A DNA stretch of 64,000 nt, taken from positions 2,604,001 through 2,668,000 of the forward strand of contig NZ_CP013692.1 in the NCBI RefSeq assembly GCF_001477625.1, written 5' to 3'. Position numbers and translations under genes: made by a program. Every line of letters begins with the position of its first letter. Position 1 is the first letter of the stretch. Below are positions 41,409 through 53,612 of this stretch, in pieces. Source of the stretch: Paucibacter sp. KCTC 42545 (GTDB lineage Bacteria > Pseudomonadota > Gammaproteobacteria > Burkholderiales > Burkholderiaceae_C). The notes under the pieces were generated by a model that did no database searches, was not told where the DNA came from, and worked only from the letters and a program-made list of their open reading frames with translations.

Positions 41409-42872
41409 TCAGCCCTCACTCTTGCTGGTTTGATGGGCCACAAACGCGGGCACCCGCGGGCGGGTCTGACGGGCGCGCGGATCGAAGGCATCACGCACGC
41501 CGTCGGCAAACAAATTGGCGGCCAGCACCAAGGTCACCATGAAGCCGAAGGCTGCGGCAAAGCTCCACCACACCACCGGGTCGCGCGACATCTCGCTGCG
41601 CGCCAGATTGATCATGCCGCCGAAGCTGTTCATGCTGGGGTCCACGCCCACGCCCACATAGGTGAGCACCGCTTCGTAAAGAATCAGCTCCGAGAAACTC
41701 AGCACCACCGTGATCAGCACCAGATGCATCACATTGGGCACGATGTGGCGCTGCATGATGCGCGCGTCGCTGACACCAAAGGCGGTAGCGGCCTGCACAT
41801 AGTCCAGCTCGCGCAGCTTCAAGGTTTCGCCGCGCACCAAGCGGCACAAGCCGGCCCAGCCGGTCAGGCCCAAGATCAGGCAGAGCAGAAACATCTTCAG
41901 ATCGGCGCGCTCCGCGCCGGTCTCAAAGGCCTCCGGATTGGTGTCCAGATAGACCTGCACCATCAGCACGCAAGCGGCGATCAAGAGCACATTGGGAACC
42001 GAGCTGAGCAAGGTGTAGAAGTACTGAATCAGCTCATCCACCCAGCCCTTGTAATAGCCGGCCAGCACGCCCAAGCCCAGTGCCAGGGGCAAGGTAGCCA
42101 AGGTGGACAAGGCGCCGATCACGAAGGCGGTGCGCACGCTTTTGAGCGCCTGCACCAGCACATCGTTGCCGGTGCGATCAGTACCGAAGACATGGTAGTG
42201 CGGCATCAACATCAGCACCGGGCCCACCAGCAAGGCCACCACGCCCAAGGTGAAGAGCATGGCGCGCCAAGGGTAATGGGTTCGGTCGGCCGCCAGGTCG
42301 CGCCAGGCGCGGCCAAAGCCACCGTGGTGGCGGGCCAGCGCGGCGGCCACGGCCAGGCAGGCCAGGGCCAACACGCCAGCGCCGAGCAACAGGCCTAGGG
42401 CCGCGCGGGTGGCTACGTCGCCGGCCCATTGCTCGGCCGGATGCTGCAAATGGGCACCGCCGAATTGCAAGCGCGGGTAGTCGCGCTGCAGCGAGTCTTG
42501 CTGCGCTTCCTTGTTGAAGCCTCGGTAGGCTAGAGGCTCGGAGTAGCTCAACTCACGCATGCTGATCGGGCGCTGCAGCAGCAGGTCCAGCAGGGAGCGG
42601 GTCTGGGTGTCGTACACAGCAGGAGCGCCCTGCCCCGCCGCTTCAGCCGACACGGCAATTCGGCTGCGGAAATGCACGCTGTCCAGCAGGGTCAGCAGCA
42701 AAAACAGGCCCAGCAGCAAACCAGCGCTGGCCGCCACCGGGTCCCGCAGCACGCGCTGCCAATTGGCTTTCAACGTCGCCTGACCGCGCACCCGCAAGGC
42801 ATAGGCCAGCAGCCCCGCCATCAGGGCCCACAGCGCCGCATCGGTCCAGAGGAATACAAACTTGAAATCCAT
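41409..42872 (-). CDS. ABC transporter permease, OppC/YejE-like, with extra N-terminal region
   Basis: 487 residues, longer than the usual ~300. Six C-terminal helices carry the EAA loop (LKLRELDYVQAATAFGVSDARIMQRHIVPN). The N-terminal part has additional hydrophobic segments (WALMAGLLAYALRV, AASAGLLLGLFLLLTLLDSV) and a ~100-residue soluble stretch (SYSEPLAYRGFN...), as in YejE-like proteins. It follows permease 1 by nine bases. Confidence 0.93.
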   Translation of the reverse strand: MDFKFVFLWTDAALWALMAGLLAYALRVRGQATLKANWQRVLRDPVAASAGLLLGLFLLLTLLDSVHFRSRIAVSAEAAGQGAPAVYDTQTRSLLDLLLQRPISMRELSYSEPLAYRGFNKEAQQDSLQRDYPRLQFGGAHLQHPAEQWAGDVATRAALGLLLGAGVLALACLAVAAALARHHGGFGRAWRDLAADRTHYPWRAMLFTLGVVALLVGPVLMLMPHYHVFGTDRTGNDVLVQALKSVRTAFVIGALSTLATLPLALGLGVLAGYYKGWVDELIQYFYTLLSSVPNVLLIAACVLMVQVYLDTNPEAFETGAERADLKMFLLCLILGLTGWAGLCRLVRGETLKLRELDYVQAATAFGVSDARIMQRHIVPNVMHLVLITVVLSFSELILYEAVLTYVGVGVDPSMNSFGGMINLARSEMSRDPVVWWSFAAAFGFMVTLVLAANLFADGVRDAFDPRARQTRPRVPAFVAHQTSKSEG

Positions 42873-42881
42873 ACGCGCGGC

Positions 42882-43865
42882 TCAGCTCAGGCGGACCCGA
42901 GGGTCGGCCCAGGTGTAGGCAATGTCGATCAGCGCATTGCTGGCGATGTAAAGCACGGCGCCCAAAAACACCATGCTGCGCACGATGGCGAAATCCTGCC
43001 CCGCGATGGCTTCGATGATGAAGGCGCCCAGGCCGGGAATGCCGAAGAAACTCTCGAACACCAGGCTGCCCAGAAACACGTAAGGCAGATAGCTGCCGGC
43101 GCTGGTGAGGATGGGAATCAGGGCATTGCGCAACACATGGCGGAACAGCACCACCTGCTCGTTCATGCCTTTGGCGCGGGCGGTACGCACATAGTCCTTG
43201 GCGGTTTCCTCCAAGAACATGGCGCGGTACAGCCGGGCCTCGCTGCCCAGGCGCGACAGCAGCGACAGCAGCACCGGCAGGGCCAGAAACTTGATCGCAT
43301 CCAGCCCAGGCGCATAGCCGTTGATGGGCACCAAGCGCAGCACACGCGAGAAGAAATACTGGCCGACGATGATGTAGAACAAGCTGGAAATGGACAGCAT
43401 CAGCACACACAGCACCACACCCCAAAAGTCCAGCGCGGAGTTGCGGAAGTAGACCAGCAGCAAGGCAAAAGCCACGCTCACCAAGACCTGCAAAAAGAAC
43501 AGCGGCAAGGCCAGCTGCAGGCTCACCGCCATGCGGGTCTTGATCTCATGGCCGATATCCACGGCCTGGCGCGCATCCGAGCGGCCGAAGTCCCACAACA
43601 TCAGCGAGGCTGAACGCTCCCACACAATCGTATCGGTCAGCTTGGCCGCGCCGCTTTGGGTCGCATTCCAGTACATCGGCTTGTCGTAGCCACGCTCGGT
43701 CTTCCACTTTTCGATCTGCACCTGGGTGACGCGCTTGCCACCGATGTTCAGGCGCGCCATATCGTCCGGCGTATTGACCGAGAAGAACAGCACAAAGGTC
43801 AGCAGATTCACCCCGATCAGCACCAGCAAGCCATAGCCCAGGCGGCGCAACACATAACTCAACAT
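42882..43865 (-). CDS. ABC transporter permease, OppB/YejB-like
   Basis: 327 residues with N-terminal signature MLSYVLRRLGYGLLVLIGVNLLTFVLFF, later helices and an EAA loop (AMFLEETAKDYVRTARAKGMNEQVVLFRHVLRNALIPI). A periplasmic loop of about 85 residues follows the first helix. It starts directly after the binding protein stop. Confidence 0.94.
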   Translation of the reverse strand: MLSYVLRRLGYGLLVLIGVNLLTFVLFFSVNTPDDMARLNIGGKRVTQVQIEKWKTERGYDKPMYWNATQSGAAKLTDTIVWERSASLMLWDFGRSDARQAVDIGHEIKTRMAVSLQLALPLFFLQVLVSVAFALLLVYFRNSALDFWGVVLCVLMLSISSLFYIIVGQYFFSRVLRLVPINGYAPGLDAIKFLALPVLLSLLSRLGSEARLYRAMFLEETAKDYVRTARAKGMNEQVVLFRHVLRNALIPILTSAGSYLPYVFLGSLVFESFFGIPGLGAFIIEAIAGQDFAIVRSMVFLGAVLYIASNALIDIAYTWADPRVRLS

Positions 43866-46151
43866 TCAAGCGCCTCCTGAAGCGGATTTTTCGCTGTGCT
43901 GATAGCCGGCCTGATAGCCCGGCGCTCGCGCCAATTCACGGGCCCGAAAGCTTTGGCGGGTGCGCCAGACAATCAGGCCGCAGCCCCCGAACAAGACCAG
44001 CAGCGGCCACCAGACCGGCTGATTCCACTGGGCGATCTTCTGCTTGCGCTGCGCCACATCCAGGCGCAGGTAGCGCACCGGGTCACGCACCACAACGCCG
44101 GGTTTGCCGTTGTAAAGCCAGCTCTGAAAAGCCGAGCCGGAGTAGGACCAAAAGCCCCAGGCCCAGGGCGCGTCTTCTCGCACCAGTTGCAGCATCTGGT
44201 CCATCACCTGCTGCTTCTGCGGGCCGTCTTCCAGGGTTTGCAGCTGGCGATAAAGGCGGTTGAACTCGGGGTTGTCATAGTTGCTGACGTTCTCGCCCTC
44301 GCTCTTCGATTTACCGTTGGGGCCGTAGAGCAGGAAGAAGAAATTTTCGGCGTCCGGGTAGTCGGCGAACCAGCCCCACCAGAACACCTGGTGCTTGCCT
44401 TTGAGCACCTTGTCCTGGAACTGGTTGTAGTCGGTGGCACGCACTTCCAACTGCACGCCCAGCTTGGCGAACTGCTTGATCATCCAGTCGTTCTGCGCCT
44501 TCACCTCGGGCGTTACTGCGCGCATATAGTCGTAATTGAGCACCAAGGGCTGGCCGGTCTTGGCGTCGCGCCCCTCGGGGTAGCCGGCCTCCACCATCAA
44601 GGCCCGCGCGGCAGCCAGGCTGCGGCGCTGCAAGCGGCCATTCACGATCTCATGCGTGACAGGGTTATGCGCCTGGGGGTGGCCCGGCTGACCCGCCAAG
44701 CTTTCTTGCGAGCCAAACACGCCGGGGGGCACCGGGCCGTGCGCGGTGTCGCCGCCGCGGTTGCGGAAGATGCGGCCATAGCCCTCCTCCCAATCAATCG
44801 CAATCGACAGGGCCTGGCGCAACTTGCGATTGCGGCGCTGCTGCTCGGGCGTGTCGCCCCGGCCCAGCACCGGGTCCAGCATATTGAAGCCCAAATACCA
44901 GTTGGTGATGTCGACGTAAATGGGGAATTTGAAGCCGCGCTCATCGAAGCGGCGGCTCACCGCCTCGGAGTCAGTCTTGTCGACCATGAAGTCCACGCCC
45001 CAATCGGCGCGGTCCAACTCTGGCAGGTCCAGATAGCCCTGCTTGAACATTTCCTTGATCGGCACGACTTCCTTGACCGAGGTGGCAACGATCTTGTCGA
45101 TGAAGGGCACGCGCTTGCCGCAATCGTCCAGCAAGCCCGCCTCTTTGTCGCCGGGCGAGCCCTCGCAGGGATAGGTGTCCAGGCGGTAATTGGGGTTGCG
45201 CGTCATCACATGGCGACGGTCTTGGCTGTACTCCGTCATCATGTAAGGGCCGGTGCCCACCGGCCACTGGTTCCAGGACAGGCCGCGCTCATTCATGCCG
45301 GGCTGGGCATAGAAGGCATCCACCTCCCAGGGCACTGGCGCCAAAAAGGTGCTGGCCATCCAGTATTTCCACTGCGGATATTTGCCCTTGATGCGGATGC
45401 GAACGGTGTACTTGTCCACCGCTACCGCGCCTTCCAGGGGCCAGCGGCGGAAGTCCAGAAAAGGCTTGTCGGGCGCGTTCTCGGGCAGGCCGCCCAGCAG
45501 CTTGAGGTTCTCGGCCTTGACCAGTTCGCCATAGTCTTTGAGGCCCAGCACCACCTCAGAAAACAGCCCGAACACGGGTGCCTCGATGCGCGGCGTGGCC
45601 TGGCGCTTGATGGCGAAAACAAAGTCATCCGCCACCAACTCGCGCGTGCCGCGCTCGGCAAATTCCCAGGGCGAGCGCTTATCGCCCAACTCGGCGCGGC
45701 TCATTGCGTGATAAAGCAAGCGACCCTGCGCGTCGCGCGCAAACGCCGGGTGCGGCGCGTACTTCAGGCCGGGCCGGATCTTGACGTCGTACACGCTTTG
45801 CGCAATGCGCTCGGCAGGCGCGTCCTGCGGCAGGCGCTGGCCCTGGGCGTCCAGGTAGTAAGGCTGCACCACGAACTCTGCTGCGCGCGGCACCAACTCG
45901 TAAGGACGCTTGAGGTAGTGGTAGCCGTAGGGCGGCTCGTAGATTTGGTAGGCATAGACCGACTCGGGCGCGGTGTAGGAGGCCGTCGGGTCCAGATAGC
46001 GCGGCGAGCGCTCCTGAAACGCCATGTACAGCGTGTTCTCGCCCTCGGCGCCTTGCGGATAAGGGCTGTTATTGCAGGCGCTCAGGCCCAGGCATAGCAA
46101 CACGCAGCAGCTCAAACGACGGGCCCAGACCCCGAACTCCTGACAAGGCAC
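43866..46151 (-). CDS. Peptide-type ABC substrate-binding lipoprotein with C-terminal membrane helix
   Basis: 761 residues, family 5 solute-binding fold. It has a lipobox (LCLGLSACNNS), WNQWPVGTGPYMMTEY and IDKIVATSVKEVVPIKEMFKQGYLD. After the domain comes a hydrophobic segment (WWPLLVLFGGCGLIVWR, near residue 720) and a basic tail, unusual for a binding protein. The start is GTG at 46151, supported by an AAGGAAG site nine bases upstream; the ATG at 46214 would add a non-signal leader. First gene of the four-gene operon. Confidence 0.9.
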   Translation of the reverse strand: MPCQEFGVWARRLSCCVLLCLGLSACNNSPYPQGAEGENTLYMAFQERSPRYLDPTASYTAPESVYAYQIYEPPYGYHYLKRPYELVPRAAEFVVQPYYLDAQGQRLPQDAPAERIAQSVYDVKIRPGLKYAPHPAFARDAQGRLLYHAMSRAELGDKRSPWEFAERGTRELVADDFVFAIKRQATPRIEAPVFGLFSEVVLGLKDYGELVKAENLKLLGGLPENAPDKPFLDFRRWPLEGAVAVDKYTVRIRIKGKYPQWKYWMASTFLAPVPWEVDAFYAQPGMNERGLSWNQWPVGTGPYMMTEYSQDRRHVMTRNPNYRLDTYPCEGSPGDKEAGLLDDCGKRVPFIDKIVATSVKEVVPIKEMFKQGYLDLPELDRADWGVDFMVDKTDSEAVSRRFDERGFKFPIYVDITNWYLGFNMLDPVLGRGDTPEQQRRNRKLRQALSIAIDWEEGYGRIFRNRGGDTAHGPVPPGVFGSQESLAGQPGHPQAHNPVTHEIVNGRLQRRSLAAARALMVEAGYPEGRDAKTGQPLVLNYDYMRAVTPEVKAQNDWMIKQFAKLGVQLEVRATDYNQFQDKVLKGKHQVFWWGWFADYPDAENFFFLLYGPNGKSKSEGENVSNYDNPEFNRLYRQLQTLEDGPQKQQVMDQMLQLVREDAPWAWGFWSYSGSAFQSWLYNGKPGVVVRDPVRYLRLDVAQRKQKIAQWNQPVWWPLLVLFGGCGLIVWRTRQSFRARELARAPGYQAGYQHSEKSASGGA

Positions 46152-46289
46152 AAGACTTCCTTCCGCTTCAAGACCCGCCCAAAAACACAAAGCCTCCAAA
46201 CCAGTGCGACCCATGGGGCCGTTGGTTGTGAGGCAGTGGCTGAATCATAGCGGGCAGCTCGGCCAAAGCCGAGTGCCCAAAGTCAGGGT

Positions 46290-47279
46290 TTACGCATGCG
46301 CGGCGTGATCGTGCGCGTGGCCTTCTTCATGCGCATGCGCATGGGCGCGCTTGTGCTGCGGGTCGTTCTGCCAGTCCAGCAGCACATCACGGCCTTGCAC
46401 GATCAGGTCCACTTGCGCGCCCACCGGCAGGCTGACCTTGGTGTCCACATGACCGAAAGGCAGGCCGGTCAGGACGGGCGTCTTGGTGTGCTCGCGCAGC
46501 GCCGCCACGGTGGACTTGAAGTCGTAACCACGGTCGTTGGGTGACTTGCTCCAGCCGCCGAAGTCGCCCAGCACGATGGCTTTTTGCGCATCCAGAATGC
46601 CGGCTTGCGCCAGTTGCAGCAGATTGCGCTCGACCCGGTAAGGATGCTCGTTGATGTCTTCCAAGAACAGAATGCCGCCCTTGATCTTGGGCATGTGCTT
46701 GGTGCCCAGCAAGGAGTTGAACACTGTGAGATTGCCGCCCCACAGCGTGCCGCGCACGGCCAGGCCGTCATGGCCAGCATCCGACTTGGGGCAGCGAAAG
46801 CCCACGGCCTCCAGCAAACCGTTCATGGCTTCCACGAAGCAGTCCTGGGTCACATCATCCACGCCGCCTTCTTTGCTGCTGCGGCCGAAGTCACCATAGG
46901 CCATGGGGCCTGCCCAGCTCTGCGCCTTGGCGTGGGCCAGCAGGCCCATATGCAGCGAGGTCAAATCACTCAAGCCGACCCAGCGGGTGCCGTTCTGCAC
47001 GCTTTTCCCCAGCAAGGCCCAGTCGATGCGGTCCAGCAAACGAGTCATGCCGTAGCCGCCGCGGGTGGCCATGGCGATGCTGGGCGCGGCCTCGGCCACG
47101 CGGTGCAGCGCCGCCAGACGGGTGGCGTCATCCCCGCCGAAACGCTGGTGCTTGGCCAGCGCATCCTGGTCAATCGTCACATCAAAGCCCAGCTTGGCCA
47201 GGCGCTTGGCGGCGCGCTTGAGCGGCTGGCTCTTGAGCAGCACACCGGCGGGAGTGAAAAGGGTCAGGCTATTACTCAT
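46290..47279 (-). CDS. ldcA: Murein tetrapeptide LD-carboxypeptidase (S66 family) with histidine-rich tail
   Basis: 329 residues. It should remove the terminal D-alanine from murein tetrapeptides in the cytoplasm. The S66 triad is visible: serine in GLSDLT, glutamate in LEDINEHPYRVERNL and histidine in GLPFGHVDTKVSLPVG. The last 20 residues are an unusual His/Ala stretch (HKRAHAHAHEEGHAHDH), which may bind metal. It follows tadA by nine bases. A peptide transporter is next downstream. Confidence 0.92.
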   Translation of the reverse strand: MSNSLTLFTPAGVLLKSQPLKRAAKRLAKLGFDVTIDQDALAKHQRFGGDDATRLAALHRVAEAAPSIAMATRGGYGMTRLLDRIDWALLGKSVQNGTRWVGLSDLTSLHMGLLAHAKAQSWAGPMAYGDFGRSSKEGGVDDVTQDCFVEAMNGLLEAVGFRCPKSDAGHDGLAVRGTLWGGNLTVFNSLLGTKHMPKIKGGILFLEDINEHPYRVERNLLQLAQAGILDAQKAIVLGDFGGWSKSPNDRGYDFKSTVAALREHTKTPVLTGLPFGHVDTKVSLPVGAQVDLIVQGRDVLLDWQNDPQHKRAHAHAHEEGHAHDHAAHA

Positions 47280-47288
47280 GGCAGCTTT

Positions 47289-47936
<648 letters not shown>

Positions 47937-48055
47937 TCAGTGTAGTGCCAGCTTCCGAGCCGCGATCAATGCGCCCGCCGCGCAAGCTGATCATGACTAG
48001 GGCCGACCAAGCTGCACTGGCTGAGGCCCTGCAGCGGCAGACCGTCAGCAAGCCT

Positions 48056-48286
48056 TCAGGGCATGGCCTCAGAGGCCTTTTGCGCGCTCTGCTGCAAGGC
48101 ACTTTCGACCTGCAAACGCACAGCATCTGGCCGCGGCAAGGCGGCAGCACCGCCCGCCTCCGCAGCACTGGAAGCCGCGCTGGCAGCCGCTGCCGGCGGC
48201 TTGAGTGTCACCAGCTGCTTCTTCATCAAGTACATGACGAAGGCAAAGGCGATCACCAAGCCCAGAATGCTCAAAGCTGCACGCAT
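48056..48286 (-). CDS. Small single-helix membrane protein of unknown function
   Basis: 76 residues: one N-terminal helix (RAALSILGLVIAFAFVMYLM), two lysines, then an Ala/Pro-rich tail with a charged end. ATG 48286 has an AAGGAG site ten bases upstream; a TTG one codon earlier is possible. It is 34 bases downstream of guaA and may be co-transcribed. No family recognised. Confidence 0.65.
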   Translation of the reverse strand: MRAALSILGLVIAFAFVMYLMKKQLVTLKPPAAAASAASSAAEAGGAAALPRPDAVRLQVESALQQSAQKASEAMP

Positions 48287-48320
48287 CAAAAAGCTCCTTG
48301 CAGGCTGGCCGCCAAATTCA

Positions 48321-49952
48321 TCACTCCCACTCGATGGTGGCAGGCGGCTTGGTCGACACGTCGTAGGTCACGCGGTTGATGCCGCGCACTTCGTTGATGA
48401 TGCGGCCAGAGACCTTGCGCAGCAGACCGTAGGGCAGCTCGGCCCAGTCGGCGGTCATGAAGTCACTGGTGACCACGGCGCGCAGTGCCACCACATAGTC
48501 ATAAGTACGGCCGTCACCCATGACGCCCACGCTCTTGACCGGCAAGAAGACGGTGAAGGCCTGGCTGGTCAGGTCGTACCAGCTCTTGCCCGTGGCTTCG
48601 TCCTTCCAGCCACGCAGTTCTTCAATGAAGATGGCGTCGGCGCGACGCAGCAGGTCGGCGTACTCCTTCTTCACTTCGCCCAGGATGCGCACACCCAGGC
48701 CCGGGCCGGGGAAGGGGTGGCGGTAGACCATTTCGGCCGGCAAGCCCAGCTCAACGCCCAGAGCGCGGACCTCGTCCTTGAACAACTCGCGCAGCGGTTC
48801 CAGCAGCTTCAAGCCGAGCTGCTCAGGCAGGCCGCCCACATTGTGGTGGCTCTTGATGGTGGTGGCCTTCTTGGTCTTGGTGCCTCCGCTTTCCACCACA
48901 TCGGGGTAGATGGTGCCTTGAGCCAGCCACGTCGCGCCTTTGATGGTGCGACTCCCTGCCTCGCCCTTGGCTTCGGCATTGGCTGCCTTCAACTTGGCCG
49001 CCTCGGCCTTGAAGACATCGACGAACAGGCCGCCGATGATCTTGCGCTTTTTCTCGGGGTCAGTGACACCGGCCAGTTGGCCCAGGAAGAGCTCGCTGGC
49101 GTCCACGCGGATCACCTTGGCATGCAGCTTGCCGGCGAACATGTCCATCACCATATCGCCTTCGTTCAGGCGCAGCAGGCCGTGGTCCACGAAGACGCAG
49201 GTCAGTTGGTCGCCGATGGCGCGGTGGATCAGGGCAGCAGCAACAGACGAATCGACGCCACCGGACAAGCCCAGGATGACCTCTTCATCACCGACCTGCT
49301 CGCGGATCTTGGCCACGGCTTCTTCGATGTAGTCGCCCATGATCCAGTCGCCCTTGCAGCCGGCGATCTCGCGCACAAAGCGCGTCAGCATGGCTTGGCC
49401 CTTGAGGGTGTGCGTCACCTCGGGGTGGAACTGAACGGCGTAATAGCCCTTCTCTTCATTGGCCATGCCGGCGATCGGGCAGCTGGGCGTTTCGGCCATC
49501 AGCTTGAAGCCCGGCGGCAGCGCGGTGACCTTGTCGCCATGGCTCATCCATACCTTGAGCATGCCGTGACCTTCCAGCGTGGCGTGGTCCTGAATGCCGT
49601 CCAGCAGCTTGGTGTGGCCATGGGCGCGCACCTCGGCATAGCCGAACTCGCGGTGATCGCTCCACTCCACCTTGCCGCCGAGCTGCACGGCCATGGTTTG
49701 CATGCCGTAGCAAATGCCCAGCACCGGCACACCCAGATCCCACACGGCCTGCGGCGCGCGCAGTTCGTGGTCCTCATAAGTCGAGGCATGGCTGCCCGAC
49801 AAGATGATGGCCTTGGGCGCGAAGGAGCGGATGAACTCATCGCTCACATCGTTGGGGTGAATCTCGCAAAACACCGCCGCCTCGCGCACGCGGCGCGCGA
49901 TCAGCTGAGTGACTTGAGAACCGAAATCGAGGATGAGGACTTTGTCATGCAT
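48321..49952 (-). CDS. guaA: GMP synthase (glutamine-hydrolysing)
   Basis: 543 residues; it makes GMP from XMP. The amidotransferase domain has GICYGMQ (nucleophile Cys) and [10 protein letters not shown]; the ATP-pyrophosphatase domain has [14 protein letters not shown]. The C-terminal dimerisation domain ends in [10 protein letters not shown]. The start at 49952 is chosen over an extra 13-residue extension. An MFS gene separates it from guaB on the same strand. Confidence 0.98.
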   Translation of the reverse strand: MHDKVLILDFGSQVTQLIARRVREAAVFCEIHPNDVSDEFIRSFAPKAIILSGSHASTYEDHELRAPQAVWDLGVPVLGICYGMQTMAVQLGGKVEWSDHREFGYAEVRAHGHTKLLDGIQDHATLEGHGMLKVWMSHGDKVTALPPGFKLMAETPSCPIAGMANEEKGYYAVQFHPEVTHTLKGQAMLTRFVREIAGCKGDWIMGDYIEEAVAKIREQVGDEEVILGLSGGVDSSVAAALIHRAIGDQLTCVFVDHGLLRLNEGDMVMDMFAGKLHAKVIRVDASELFLGQLAGVTDPEKKRKIIGGLFVDVFKAEAAKLKAANAEAKGEAGSRTIKGATWLAQGTIYPDVVESGGTKTKKATTIKSHHNVGGLPEQLGLKLLEPLRELFKDEVRALGVELGLPAEMVYRHPFPGPGLGVRILGEVKKEYADLLRRADAIFIEELRGWKDEATGKSWYDLTSQAFTVFLPVKSVGVMGDGRTYDYVVALRAVVTSDFMTADWAELPYGLLRKVSGRIINEVRGINRVTYDVSTKPPATIEWE

Positions 49953-49987
49953 GGTGAAAGCTACTTCTGTTATCTCTAAATTCGAAT

Positions 49988-51277
49988 TCAAGCGGCGGCC
50001 GAAGCTGACTCAGCCGCGGCCTTGGATCGGCTGAAATGCTGCCAAGCAAAGAACAAGGACAGGGCCTGCAGCGCGGCGCAGAAATAGAAAGGCGCGCCGA
50101 TGCGCCAATCCCCCTTGGGCAGATGCGAGACCAAGCCCAGCAAGGCCGCACCGATGACGGGCGCCATCACCGCCATCATGCTATTGAGTGAGGACACGGC
50201 CCCCATGGTCTCGCCCTGGTTGGTGGCGTTGGCCGCGTTGGAAATCAGGCTTTGAATCGCCGCGCTGACCGCAAAGCCCAGCACATTGAAGCCGATGATG
50301 GCGTACATCATCCAGCCCTCCCAGGCCGCACCCCAAACAAAGTTGGTCAGTACGCTGGACAACAAGCCCATCACCACCAAGCGCTGCGTCGAGAAGGCCT
50401 TGAGCAGCTTGGGCAGCAAAAAGCCCTGCACCAGCACCGACATCACACCCACCGCAAACAGCGACCAGCCGTTTTCCTTGGGGCCCCAGCCGAACTTGAA
50501 GGTGGTGTAAAGCACCCAGCTGGTTTGCAGAATCATTTGCGCCAGGCCGCTCAGCGCGATCACCAACACCAAGGGGCCGACGCCCTTGAGGTTGTTGAGC
50601 TTCTTCAGCGCGCCCAGCGGATTGGCATTGCGCCAGAGAAAGGGCCGCCGCAGCTCAGGCTTGAGCGATTCGGGCAGAATGAAAAAGCCATAGCACCAGT
50701 TGATAACGGCCAGGCTGCCGGCCACCACAAAGGGCAGATGAAGGTTGATGCCCCCCAGAATGCCGCCCATCACCGGGCCCAGGATGAAGCCCATGCCGAA
50801 GGCCGCGCCCAACATGCCAAAGCGCTTGGCTCGCTCCTCCGGGCTGGAAATATCCGCAACATAGGCGTTGGCCACCGACACATTGGCCTGCATCGCGCCA
50901 CTGACCAAGCGGATCGCGATCAGCATCCACAAGGCCGAGGCCAGGGCGGTACCGAAAAAGCTCAGCGCCAGGCCGGCGAAGCCGATCAGCAAGACCGGCC
51001 GGCGCCCGAAGCGGTCAGACAAGGAGCCCAGAATCGGCGAACCGAAGAAGTTGGCCAAGCCAAAGGCCAGGGCCACGGCGCCATACCAAAACGCGTGGTC
51101 GGCCTGGTTGCTGGTGAAGGTGCCGACCAAGGGCGGCAGCACCGGAATGATCAGGCCGATGGAGATCATGTCGATCAGCACCGCCACCATGATGAAGCCC
51201 ATGCCGGCGGCCCGCCCCTTGCCTGGGCTCTGGCCCGCGTCGGGGGCTGGACTGCTTGTCGTCGCGCTGTCGCTCAC
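49988..51277 (-). CDS. MFS transporter, TetA/drug-efflux type
   Basis: 429 residues with twelve predicted helices, motif A ([16 protein letters not shown]) and motif C-like ([16 protein letters not shown]). It belongs to the proton-coupled efflux group of the major facilitators. It sits between guaB (51360) and guaA (49952), with a weak hairpin upstream. Substrate unknown; a link to purines is only positional. Confidence 0.88.
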   Translation of the reverse strand: MSDSATTSSPAPDAGQSPGKGRAAGMGFIMVAVLIDMISIGLIIPVLPPLVGTFTSNQADHAFWYGAVALAFGLANFFGSPILGSLSDRFGRRPVLLIGFAGLALSFFGTALASALWMLIAIRLVSGAMQANVSVANAYVADISSPEERAKRFGMLGAAFGMGFILGPVMGGILGGINLHLPFVVAGSLAVINWCYGFFILPESLKPELRRPFLWRNANPLGALKKLNNLKGVGPLVLVIALSGLAQMILQTSWVLYTTFKFGWGPKENGWSLFAVGVMSVLVQGFLLPKLLKAFSTQRLVVMGLLSSVLTNFVWGAAWEGWMMYAIIGFNVLGFAVSAAIQSLISNAANATNQGETMGAVSSLNSMMAVMAPVIGAALLGLVSHLPKGDWRIGAPFYFCAALQALSLFFAWQHFSRSKAAAESASAAA

Positions 51278-51324
51278 TCGTGCTCCTGGGAATTGGCAAG
51301 GATGGTCGGCGCTGAAAGCAATAA

Positions 51325-51340
51325 AGGGGCCGAGGCCCCT
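51325..51340 (-). terminator. Weak hairpin between guaB and the MFS gene
   Basis: A short stem (7 bp, GC core) at 51325-51340 is followed by only a few T residues on the minus strand. It may attenuate rather than stop transcription. Confidence 0.4.
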
Positions 51341-51359
51341 ATTGCTCCAACGCTAACGA

Positions 51360-52856
<1,497 letters not shown>

Positions 52857-53005
52857 TTATACGGAGGGCTGGGCATTGCCGGCGCGCCGACCCAATAATT
52901 TCCCTGCAGGCCGGCCCAGCCTCGCCACCTCAAGGCCCTGTTTATGCCGACTTGGTCACGCTTTTACACCCATGCCCGCCGACCCTGCGCCGCTACACTG
53001 AACCC

Positions 53006-53539
53006 ATGTTCCCGATGCCAAAAATCACTGCCATTGCCCGATGTGCGGCCCTGTTTGCCCTGGCTTTGAGCCTGGCTACGCCGGCCGCTGCCCAGTGGAA
53101 ATGGCGCGACCCCGCGGGCAAGATGCAGTTCAGCGACCTGCCCCCGCCCAATGGCACGCCCGAAGCCGACATCCTGCAGCGCCCTGCCAGCTCCAAGCGC
53201 AGCGTGGTGACTGTTGTTCCGTACGGCCAAGCAGCCAGCGCAGCCGCCCTGCCGCCTGCCAAAGCAGCCAGCGGCCCGAGCAAAGAAGAATTGGCGCAAC
53301 AAGCCAAGAATAAGCAACAGGAAAAAGAAACGCTGGCCAAGCAAAAGGACGAGGAGCGCCGGCAAGCCGAGCAGCGCCGCGCCAACTGCAAGAGCGCACA
53401 AGACAACCTCAGCCTGCTGCAAAGCGGCATCCGGGTGACGCGCAGCAATGAGCGCGGTGAGCCGGTGGTGTTGGATGACCAGCAGCGCGAGTTGGAAATG
53501 CAACGCGCCCGCACTGCAGCCAATTCCGAATGCCGCTGA
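53006..53539 (+). CDS. DUF4124 domain protein, exported
   Basis: 177 residues. A signal peptide (AALFALALSLATPAAAQ) is followed by the DUF4124 core WKWRDPAGKMQFSDLPPPNGTP, a linker and a long charged helix (EELAQQAKNKQQEKETLAKQKDEERRQAEQRR). Such proteins are frequent in betaproteobacteria; function unknown. Two cysteines near the end (RRANCKSA and SECR). Divergent from guaB. Confidence 0.88.
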   Translation: MFPMPKITAIARCAALFALALSLATPAAAQWKWRDPAGKMQFSDLPPPNGTPEADILQRPASSKRSVVTVVPYGQAASAAALPPAKAASGPSKEELAQQAKNKQQEKETLAKQKDEERRQAEQRRANCKSAQDNLSLLQSGIRVTRSNERGEPVVLDDQQRELEMQRARTAANSECR

Positions 53540-53612
53540 TTCAAAAGGCCTGAGGCGCTACGGCCAAGCCGCCGCGCCAAATCCGCGAGGAATCGACAGC
53601 TAAGCTCGCCAC

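Noticed and set aside
46152..46214. Longer start for the peptide-binding lipoprotein
   Set aside because: The extra 21 residues precede the signal peptide with no ribosome site, while GTG 46151 has a strong one.
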